From Sandaracinaceae bacterium (GTDB lineage Bacteria > Myxococcota_A > Polyangia > Polyangiales > Houyiibacteriaceae), in the NCBI GenBank assembly GCA_020633055.1, contig JACKEJ010000005.1:310001-374000 (forward strand): a DNA stretch of 64,000 nt, written 5' to 3'. The notes under the pieces were generated by a model, which did no database searches, was not told the origin of the DNA, and saw nothing but the letters and a program-made list of their open reading frames with translations. How positions within the stretch are numbered: the stretch's first letter is position 1; every line of letters starts with the position of its first letter. This document shows, piece by piece, positions 58,184-64,000 of this stretch. Position numbers and translations under genes: made by a program.

Positions 58184-58927
58184 ATGACGCTTGACGACCG
58201 CACACCCTCGCCATCCACGGGCATCGACGACCCGGAACCACGCGCGACGACCCCGGACGCCCGTCGCGGACCGCGCGAGCGGCTCGTCGAGCTGGGCGCC
58301 GAGGTCCTCTCGGCAGAGGAGCTCGTGGCTGTCCTGTTGGGCACGGGCAGCACACGCGAGCCCGTCGCGCTGCTGGCCGCGCGCGTGCTCCACGAACTCG
58401 GCGGTCTCGACGGCCTCGAGAGGACCGGCCCACGAGAGCTGCTGCGCATCCGGGGGCTGGGACCCAGCAAGGCGGCGAGGCTAGGCGCAGCCCTCGAGCT
58501 CGGACGCCGGGCGGCCACGCGGCGCATCCCGCGAGGCGGTCAGCTCCTCTCCAGCGTCGACGTGGACGCGGCGCTCCGGCCGCGCCTCGCGGCATCCCGG
58601 GTGGAGGAGTTCCTCGCGCTACCCCTGGACGCCAAGAACCGGCCGACCGGCGAGCTCCGCATCGCCCTCGGCGGCCGGTCGAGCTGCCCGGTCGACCCCG
58701 CCGAGGTGTTCCGACGGCTGCTGCGCGAGGCCGCGTCCGGCGTGATCTTCGTCCACAACCACCCCAGCGGCGAGCCCTCCCCCAGCCCGGAGGACATGGC
58801 GCTCACCGCGCGACTCGTGGACGCCGGCGAACTCCTCGGCATCCGCGTCCTCGACCACATCATCATCGCGGCCGAGGGTTACTTCAGCTTCTTGGACAGC
58901 GGGCTGATGCCGCGTCCGGGGCAGTGA
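58184..58927 (+). CDS. radC: RadC-family (JAMM) DNA-repair-related protein
   Basis: A 247-residue protein. ATG 58184 starts MTLDDRTPSP after an upstream in-frame ATG (58103) that would add an Arg-rich leader. UPF0758/RadC domain: RERLVELGAEVLSAEELVAVLLGTG, helix-hairpin-helix LLRIRGLGPSKAARLGAALELG, and the JAMM metalloprotease-like motif HNHPSGEPSPSPED with flanking DHIIIA. Biochemical role is unsettled; the old repair function is disputed. Converges on the VWA lipoprotein across a hairpin at 58926-58949. No mobile-element link is evident here, though RadC genes often sit in such regions. Confidence 0.92.
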   Translation: MTLDDRTPSPSTGIDDPEPRATTPDARRGPRERLVELGAEVLSAEELVAVLLGTGSTREPVALLAARVLHELGGLDGLERTGPRELLRIRGLGPSKAARLGAALELGRRAATRRIPRGGQLLSSVDVDAALRPRLAASRVEEFLALPLDAKNRPTGELRIALGGRSSCPVDPAEVFRRLLREAASGVIFVHNHPSGEPSPSPEDMALTARLVDAGELLGIRVLDHIIIAAEGYFSFLDSGLMPRPGQ

Positions 58928-58949
58928 CGCGGCGTCCGCCCGCCGCGTC
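58926..58949. terminator. Bidirectional terminator hairpin after radC
   Basis: GACGCGGC (58926-58933) pairs with GCCGCGTC (58942-58949) around an 8-base loop, in the 33-base gap between radC (+) and the convergent VWA lipoprotein (-). It overlaps the last two bases of the radC stop. The stem is GC-rich and lacks a T-run. Confidence 0.6.
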
Positions 58950-58960
58950 AACGAGCCTGG

Positions 58961-60427
58961 TCACCCGAAGATGATCGTGTCGCAGGGGAAGCTCGCGTCC
59001 AGCGTCGCGTTGCTTGCCGCCTTCAACGTGAGACACGCCGCGCCCATGATCTCGACGGTGCTCGGACCCACCAGCTGCCAGCCATTGCCCGGAGCGCACT
59101 CGAGCATCGTGCGAGAGGCGCCCTCGACGATCTCGATCGTCCCGCCAGAGCAGGGGTCCGTCGACCAGTTGGGCACCATGCCCGCCAACTCCACGGTGCA
59201 CGAGATCTCGTTGCCGATGATGCCCGTCAACGCCGTGGTGAGCTCCTCGGGGTTGAACACGCGCCAGCTGGTCGCGGCGGGCGTGGTGTCGGGCGCCTGA
59301 CCGAGTCCGGCGTTCGCGAGATCGTCCACGTGGTCTTGCTGGATCTCGGTCTCGTCGGCGACCGTGAGCACGAAGGTGCGGATGCCAGCCGTGAACGCGC
59401 GCTGCACCGCGCTGACGGCCCAGTCACGCGCGTTCGACTCGAAGTTGTCGAGCCCGTTGCAGTCGTTGCTGGACGTCGGCTCACCGTCCGTCGCCAGGAT
59501 GAGGATGGTCGGGTCGCCGGACGAGAGGATCGCCGGGTCGAGGTTCTGCAACAGGAAGTCGATCGCGGGGCCAGTGGGCGTACCCCCCGTCGGGTCGAGG
59601 TCCAGGTAGCGGTTGTCCGTGCCGTCGCCCGCGATGACATCACGCGCCGACGGAGTCGCGCCCGCCTCCACCACGCCGACACGGTTCATCCCGCTCACGT
59701 TCACGGGGCTCATGTTGTTGAGCGAGACGCAGGCGTTGTTCGGACCTCGGTAGGTCACGGCGCCGAAGCGCACTTGATCCTGCAGGTCCCCGATCAGGCC
59801 TTCCACGGCAGAAGACGTGCTGGTGCCGACCAGCGCAGAACGCAATCCGCGCCATCGGCTGCGGTTGCGCGTCGCGTTGCTGTTGCTGTCGTAGCAGTCG
59901 AAGTTGCCGTCGTTGTCCTCAGGACACTGCGCGCCGTCCGACAGGTCCAGCTCCCAGCCCATCGAGCCGGAGCGGTCGATGAGGAAGATGACGTTCGGCG
60001 TGACGCGCGTCGCCTCTACCGACACGCGCGCGCAGACACCGTCGCCCTGGTCGGTGGTGCCCATGTCCACTGGCGGCCCGAGATCCACGACCCGCCCCAT
60101 GTCGACGGTGCCCTGGTCCGCCGTGTCCGGCCCCACGCACACGCCGTCGGTCGAGCACGTGCCATCGCCACACAGTCGGTCGCCGGCGCCAGCGCAGTCC
60201 GCGGTACACGTGTCGTCGGCGCCGCAGTAGTAGCCCGTCGGGCAGCCTGCGTTCGAGCAGTCGAGCCCACACGCCGCAGGTGGAGTGTCGCCATCACAGA
60301 GCTGTCCGCACGAGTAGCCGCGGCTGCCACATGGGGCGCCGAGACCTCCGTCCGAGCCACACCCGGAGATGATGAGAGACACGAGCATCAGGCCGAGGCC
60401 AGCCGAGTTGAGGTTTGCGCGCTGCAT
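58961..60427 (-). CDS. VWA-domain surface lipoprotein
   Basis: A 488-residue lipoprotein. ATG 60427 begins MQRANLNSAGLGLMLVSLII with lipobox LIISGC. Residues 25-110 contain about 18 cysteines in Gly/Asp-rich modules (CGSRGYSCGQLC, CDGDTPPAACG, CGDGTCSTDGVC), then an Asp/Gln/Met-rich spacer with DMG units. The VWA domain starts at NVIFLIDRSGSMG (MIDAS motif, DxSxS) and includes TILILATDGEPT. A Cys-containing C-terminal beta-domain follows the VWA core. Such proteins are common in Myxococcota and probably mediate metal-dependent adhesion on the outer surface. The composition resembles the HYR-like protein at 12886. Confidence 0.88.
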   Translation of the reverse strand: MQRANLNSAGLGLMLVSLIISGCGSDGGLGAPCGSRGYSCGQLCDGDTPPAACGLDCSNAGCPTGYYCGADDTCTADCAGAGDRLCGDGTCSTDGVCVGPDTADQGTVDMGRVVDLGPPVDMGTTDQGDGVCARVSVEATRVTPNVIFLIDRSGSMGWELDLSDGAQCPEDNDGNFDCYDSNSNATRNRSRWRGLRSALVGTSTSSAVEGLIGDLQDQVRFGAVTYRGPNNACVSLNNMSPVNVSGMNRVGVVEAGATPSARDVIAGDGTDNRYLDLDPTGGTPTGPAIDFLLQNLDPAILSSGDPTILILATDGEPTSSNDCNGLDNFESNARDWAVSAVQRAFTAGIRTFVLTVADETEIQQDHVDDLANAGLGQAPDTTPAATSWRVFNPEELTTALTGIIGNEISCTVELAGMVPNWSTDPCSGGTIEIVEGASRTMLECAPGNGWQLVGPSTVEIMGAACLTLKAASNATLDASFPCDTIIFG

Positions 60428-60534
60428 CGTTCGAGACTCCACTGCGAGGGGATTCACTCTCACTGTAACAGACTCGAGGCGCTCTTGGCTAGGAACCTTG
60501 ACGCTCGCGTGAGCCCTGAGCAGGCTGCGCACCC

Positions 60535-62223
60535 TTGGGTATCGCGACCGACATCATTCTCCTGATCGTTTTCGGATTCGGATGCGGCCTGGTGCTGCAC
60601 CGGCTCGGCCAGCCACTGGTGCTCGGCTACATCCTGGCGGGCGTCCTCCTGGGCCCCAACACGGCGGGCCTCACCGTCTCGCACACGCACGAGATCGAGC
60701 TCCTCGCCGAGATCGGCGTCGCGCTGCTGCTGTTTGCGCTCGGTCTCGAGTTCTCGCTCAAGGACCTGAAGCCCGTGCGCCACGTGGCGCTGATCGGGAC
60801 ACCCATCCAGATGCTGCTCACCATCGGCGTCGGCGTCCTGATCGGACCCTGGCTGGGACTAGACTGGAGGGCGTCCGTCTGGCTCGGCTCGCTCATCTCG
60901 CTCTCGAGCACGATGGTCATCCTCAAGACGCTCATGGCCCAGGGGTTGCTCGGGACCTTGTCCAGCAAGGTCATCATCGGGACCCTCATCGTACAAGACC
61001 TCGCCGTCATCCCCTTGATGGTGGTCCTGCCTCAGCTGAGCAGCCCTGACGGGGGCCTGCTCCCAATCGCCTTCGCGGCGCTCAAGGCGGCGGTCTTCAT
61101 CGGGGGCATGGTCCTGCTCGGCACCCGCATCCTGCCCGGCCTGATACGCCACATCGCCAAGCTCGGCTCGCGCGAGCTCTTCCTGCTCGCCATCACGGCC
61201 ATCGGCCTCGGCATCGGCTACGCCACCCACCTCGTGGGCCTGTCCTTCGCCTTCGGCGCGTTCGTCGCGGGGCTGGTGCTGAGCGAGTCCGACTACGGTC
61301 ACCAAGCCCTCAGCGACATCATCCCGCTGCGTGACCTGTTCGGGCTGCTGTTCTTCGCCTCGGTCGGGATGCTGCTCGACCTCGAGTTCCTCATGGCACA
61401 CCTGCGCGAGGTGGCCCTGCTGGTCGTGAGCGTCAGCGTCTCGAAGGGCATCATCTTCGCCCTGCTCGCGCGCGTCTTCCGCTATGGCAATGTGGTCCCC
61501 ATCGCGATGGGCCTCGGCCTGTTCCAGATCGGCGAGTTCTCCTTCGTGCTGGCGCGGGTGGGCGTCTCGACCGGCTCCATCGACCACAGCCTCTACTCGC
61601 TGGTGCTCACGACGGCCATCATCACGATGGCCCTCACGCCGCTGATCTCGGGTCAGACGGCGCGCGTCTATGCGTGGCTCCGCAAGCGCGCTCCCGTCCG
61701 TCAGTTCGAGACGAAGAACCTGCCGGACGACGGCCTCCACGACCACGTCGTGCTCGCAGGGGGGGGCCGCGTGGGGTTGCAGGTGGCCCAGGTGCTGCAC
61801 CGGCTCGGCTTCTCCATCGTCATCGTCGAGCTCGACCATCGGCGGGTGGAGCAGGCGCAAGAGGCGGGCATGCCGGTCATCTACGGGGACGCCAGCCACG
61901 AGGTGGTGCTCGACGCCGCGCACATCTCCGCGGCGCGCTTGTTGGTGGTGAGCACGCCCGAGATGGTCGTCACGCGCTCGATCGTCGTCCACGCGCGGGC
62001 CCGCAACCCCGCGCTGAAGGTCGTGGCGCGCACCTCGGACCCGCACTTCATGGCCGTGTTCCGCGAGCTCGAGGTGCGCGACGTGGTCCTACCCGAGGTC
62101 GAGACCGGGCTCGAGATGACCCGCCAGGCGCTGGCCCACCTCGACGTCCCGCACGCTCGCATCGAGGACGAGGTGGATACGGTGCGCGACACGGTGTTCG
62201 CCGGCCTCCGCGGCCGAGCCTGA
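60535..62223 (+). CDS. CPA2-family K+/H+ antiporter with RCK/TrkA-N domain (KefB/YbaL-like)
   Basis: A 562-residue inner-membrane exchanger. TTG start at 60535 is forced because TGA lies in frame at 60517-60519 and no better start exists. About twelve transmembrane helices, with the CPA2 phrases GYILAGVLLGPNTAGL, LGLEFSLKDL, SLSSTMVILKTL and GTLIVQDLAVIPLM (ion-binding region). The C-terminal TrkA-N fold begins at VVLAGGGRVGLQVAQVL (GxGxxG nucleotide binding) and includes VIYGDASHEVVL. It probably exchanges K+ or Na+ against protons for pH or osmotic balance. It is divergent from the VWA gene with a 107-base gap. Confidence 0.9.
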   Translation: MGIATDIILLIVFGFGCGLVLHRLGQPLVLGYILAGVLLGPNTAGLTVSHTHEIELLAEIGVALLLFALGLEFSLKDLKPVRHVALIGTPIQMLLTIGVGVLIGPWLGLDWRASVWLGSLISLSSTMVILKTLMAQGLLGTLSSKVIIGTLIVQDLAVIPLMVVLPQLSSPDGGLLPIAFAALKAAVFIGGMVLLGTRILPGLIRHIAKLGSRELFLLAITAIGLGIGYATHLVGLSFAFGAFVAGLVLSESDYGHQALSDIIPLRDLFGLLFFASVGMLLDLEFLMAHLREVALLVVSVSVSKGIIFALLARVFRYGNVVPIAMGLGLFQIGEFSFVLARVGVSTGSIDHSLYSLVLTTAIITMALTPLISGQTARVYAWLRKRAPVRQFETKNLPDDGLHDHVVLAGGGRVGLQVAQVLHRLGFSIVIVELDHRRVEQAQEAGMPVIYGDASHEVVLDAAHISAARLLVVSTPEMVVTRSIVVHARARNPALKVVARTSDPHFMAVFRELEVRDVVLPEVETGLEMTRQALAHLDVPHARIEDEVDTVRDTVFAGLRGRA

Positions 62224-62382
62224 GCGCCGTCGTGCGGGAGGGGCTCGCCTCCTGCGTGGGGATGGGAGGTCGTCCGACCGGGTACCAAGGGTTGAATCCT
62301 GGGCGGTGACGTTGTACCCCAGTGTCTCAACACAGGGGCAGGTGTGCGCAACTCGCGCACATGAACCACAGAAGGAGTTCCC

Positions 62383-62937
62383 ATGAAGTACCGTCAGCCC
62401 ACGTGCCTGGCCACAGCCGCGATTTTGTCGCTCGCTGCGGTCGGCTGTGGTGGTGTCACACCCTTGGTCGAGACGGACCCGATCCGGGTCACCGCGGCGA
62501 GACCAGCGCCGCCACCACCCCCGCCTCCTCCGCCTCCCCCGCCCGTCGTCGAAGTGACCGAGACCGCGATCGAGGTACGCGAGACGATCAACTTCGCGTT
62601 CGACAGCGACGTCATCGACGCCAGCTCCTTCGGGCTCATGGACAACATCGTGAGCGTGATCCAGGAGCACCCCGAGATCCTGCGCCTACGCATCGAGGGC
62701 CACACCGACAACGTGGGCACCGCGCGCTACAACCTGGAGCTGTCCACGCGCCGCGCCGCGTCCGTGATGCGCTACCTCACGGAGCACGGCGTCGATGCCG
62801 CGCGGCTCACGAGCGAGGGCTATGGCCTGACGCGGCCGCGGGCCACCAACGACACGGACGCGGGCCGGGCCGAGAACCGCCGCGTGGAGTTCAACATCGT
62901 CGAGCGCGCCCCGCAGGGCGGGGAGGCTACCCCGTGA
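62383..62937 (+). CDS. OmpA-family (Pal-like) peptidoglycan-binding lipoprotein
   Basis: A 184-residue lipoprotein with a strong ribosome-binding site, AGAAGGAG, before ATG 62383. Signal MKYRQPTCLATAAILSLAAVGC with lipid-Cys22. A run of prolines (about 13) links to the OmpA domain: INFAFDSDVIDASSFGLMDN, RIEGHTDNVGTARYNLELS, RRAASVMRYLTEHGVDAARL and ENRRVEFNIV. The diaminopimelate-binding Asp and Arg are in GHTDNVG and ENRRVEF. It ties the outer membrane to peptidoglycan. The next gene overlaps it in GTGA, suggesting a coupled partner. No TolB or CpoB gene is adjacent, so it is probably not the canonical pal. Confidence 0.9.
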   Translation: MKYRQPTCLATAAILSLAAVGCGGVTPLVETDPIRVTAARPAPPPPPPPPPPPPVVEVTETAIEVRETINFAFDSDVIDASSFGLMDNIVSVIQEHPEILRLRIEGHTDNVGTARYNLELSTRRAASVMRYLTEHGVDAARLTSEGYGLTRPRATNDTDAGRAENRRVEFNIVERAPQGGEATP

Positions 62938-63344
62938 GCAAGATGCAGCACACCATCACGAACCGCCGACTGGGCGCCACCCACCTCCTCGTGCTCGTGG
63001 GGGCCCTCGCGCTCGCGGCGGTCGCCGCAGGCTGCGGCGGCGTGGGCACGGCGCAGGCCGACCTACGCAGCGCCATCGACGCGCGCCAGACCACGCTGAA
63101 CGAGTGCTACCGCGAGGCCCTCACGCGCGACGAGACCCTCGGGGGCGACCTGAGCCTGCGCGTGAGCCTCGCCAAGAGCGAGACCACCATCAGCGGCGTG
63201 GAGGTCACGCACTCGAACGTCGACGACGAAGAACTGGTGGCGTGCATCCAGCACGCGCTCGACGGGCTGAGCATCGACGAGGCCCCCAAGAGCTCGCTCA
63301 CCGTGGACTACAACGTCCGCTTCACGGCCACCGACGCGCCCTGA
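62934..63344 (+). CDS. AgmX/PglI C-terminal-like lipoprotein
   Basis: A 136-residue lipoprotein; GTG at 62934 overlaps the upstream stop in GTGA (ATG 62943 is an alternative). Hydrophobic leader HLLVLVGALALAAVAAGCGG with lipid-Cys. The rest resembles the C-terminal domain of AgmX/PglI and TonB-like energy transducers: INEC-type helix RQTTLNECYREALTRDETLGG, SLRVSLAKSETTISGVEVTHS, then a conserved Cys in ELVACIQHALDGL. Myxobacterial gliding proteins carry this module, but it is also found in many envelope proteins, so motility is only a possibility. Convergent with the EBP-family gene 18 bases away. Confidence 0.75.
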   Translation: MSKMQHTITNRRLGATHLLVLVGALALAAVAAGCGGVGTAQADLRSAIDARQTTLNECYREALTRDETLGGDLSLRVSLAKSETTISGVEVTHSNVDDEELVACIQHALDGLSIDEAPKSSLTVDYNVRFTATDAP

Positions 63345-63362
63345 CGCGCCGCACGGCGACCA

Positions 63363-64000
63363 CTACGGCAACGTCGCGCCGGGGTCTTCGGGCCTCGGCG
63401 CGACGCCGTTCAGGCACCAGGCGAACACGAAGAACGGCGCCACCACCCACAGCGCGTTCGCCAACCCGAACTTGATGTAGACGGCGATGAACCCGTCCCC
63501 CACGTTCGGCAGGCCCGTCAGCAGCTCGCTCGCGTAGTAGAGGGAAGCCGAGTAGAGGTGCACCACCGCGGTGCCGCCCATGACGAGGCGCGCCCGCGTG
63601 GCCGTGCGACCCGAGCGCAGGTAGCGGACCAGCGCCGTCGCCCCCACCAGCCCATTGCAGACCGAGAGGGTCTCCATCGCGATCAACAACGGGTCACCCA
63701 CCGCATAGCGCGCGTCCCCGCCATCGATGTAAGCCCACCACACGTAGGCCCACGGGGCGTCTGGGCTCGCGGCGATCGCGTCGCGCAGCACGAGCCAGCC
63801 GAGCTCCCAGCTGAGGTGTGTGACGTAGGACATCCCAAGGAAGGCCAGCACCAACGACTCGACCCGCTGCGCGCGCGTCCACGTCCGCAAGCTGGGCAGC
63901 GGAAAGAAGCTGGCGAACACGGCCGACACCAAGCCCACGCCGTAGACGACCGACAGCCCGTCCGCCGCCGCATGCCGGTCCACCCCCAGCCCGAAGACCA
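63363..64000 (-). CDS. EBP/EXPERA-family membrane protein (sterol isomerase-like), truncated by window end
   Basis: An integral membrane protein whose start lies beyond the window; 212 residues are visible. EXPERA/EBP features: HLSWELGWLVL (His/Glu of helix 1), YIDGGDARYAVGDPLL with a conserved GDAR-type loop, ETLSVCNGLVGATAL, LYSASLYYASELLTG (Glu) and YIKFGLANALWVVAPFFVF. In eukaryotes EBP is the Delta8-Delta7 sterol isomerase; bacterial homologues occur in sterol-making myxobacteria. The His and Glu residues expected for isomerase activity appear kept. Function is inferred from fold and motif only; TMEM97-like members of the same fold are not isomerases. Confidence 0.75.
   Translation of the reverse strand, partial: VFGLGVDRHAAADGLSVVYGVGLVSAVFASFFPLPSLRTWTRAQRVESLVLAFLGMSYVTHLSWELGWLVLRDAIAASPDAPWAYVWWAYIDGGDARYAVGDPLLIAMETLSVCNGLVGATALVRYLRSGRTATRARLVMGGTAVVHLYSASLYYASELLTGLPNVGDGFIAVYIKFGLANALWVVAPFFVFAWCLNGVAPRPEDPGATLP

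Noticed and set aside
62500..62560. Proline run in the OmpA-like lipoprotein as a repeat array or frameshift hot spot
   Set aside because: It is an ordinary Pro linker between the lipid anchor and the OmpA domain; the frame is intact on both sides.
1..64000. CRISPR array, tRNA, rRNA or prophage
   Set aside because: No regularly spaced direct repeats, no cloverleaf-like sequences, no rRNA segments and no phage structural genes were noticed while reading. Small RNAs cannot be excluded by eye.

Overview
The window is very GC-rich (about 70% by eye), densely coded DNA with short intergenic gaps, many ATGA/GTGA start-stop overlaps and frequent GTG starts. It most resembles a myxobacterium (Myxococcota, probably Polyangiales, near Sandaracinaceae). 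The reasons are two proteins ending in MYXO-CTERM-like sorting tails, Asp-Met-Gly-rich linkers, a receptor-type Ser/Thr kinase, many cysteine-rich lipoproteins, an AgmX/PglI-like protein and an EBP/EXPERA-family sterol-isomerase homologue. Placement is by inference; no rRNA, tRNA or CRISPR array was seen.

Layout. 0-7.9 kb: end of an unknown protein, a zinc-ribbon/TPR membrane protein, a small lipoprotein/YkgJ operon, a NupC-type nucleoside transporter, a frameshifted outer-membrane barrel gene, YajQ and an unknown protein. 8.2-11.2 kb: an ethylmalonyl-CoA mutase gene (ecm/meaA), broken by a cluster of frame shifts, followed by its MeaB G-protein chaperone. 11.2-23.4 kb: an alpha/beta hydrolase, two MYXO-CTERM proteins, a serine hydrolase-histidine kinase-response regulator operon, two secreted unknowns, a pirin and a B-box membrane protein. 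23.4-30.1 kb: a Ser/Thr kinase fused to an extracellular beta-helix-like domain, an epimerase/3beta-HSD-type enzyme, and a TetR-P450-TetR block with a clear operator. 30.05-31.9 kb: a small accessory patch with a 167-bp near-perfect palindromic element, a transposase/recombinase remnant, a small lipoprotein and a VapBC toxin-antitoxin pair. 32-36.3 kb: a FadL-type channel with a cysteine-rich lipoprotein behind a doubled palindromic operator, and a Sel1-repeat lipoprotein. 36.3-41 kb: an ScfR/RamB-type regulator divergent from ccr (crotonyl-CoA carboxylase/reductase) and mcd (methylsuccinyl-CoA dehydrogenase). 41-45.8 kb: purE, an HTH-only LysR fragment, methionine aminopeptidase and a sulfatase-fold lipoprotein. 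45.9-55.6 kb: an lnt - alpha-2-macroglobulin - pbpC envelope operon. 55.8-64 kb: an ABC-2 permease operon, RadC, a VWA lipoprotein, a CPA2 antiporter, an OmpA/AgmX-like lipoprotein pair and an EBP-family protein running off the end.

The main functional theme is the ethylmalonyl-CoA pathway for C2 assimilation. Three diagnostic enzymes (Ccr, Ecm, Mcd) and the mutase chaperone MeaB lie at two loci about 27 kb apart, and an acyl-CoA-type regulator is divergent from ccr-mcd. Three TTTACA motifs in that divergent promoter are candidate operators. The second theme is repeats: a multi-hairpin interspersed repeat occurs downstream of the lipoprotein at 3.9 kb and, inverted, downstream of mcd at 41 kb, and a different palindromic element sits exactly on a tetR stop codon.

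Two genes (ecm and the outer-membrane barrel) carry frame breaks that could be assembly errors or real decay.
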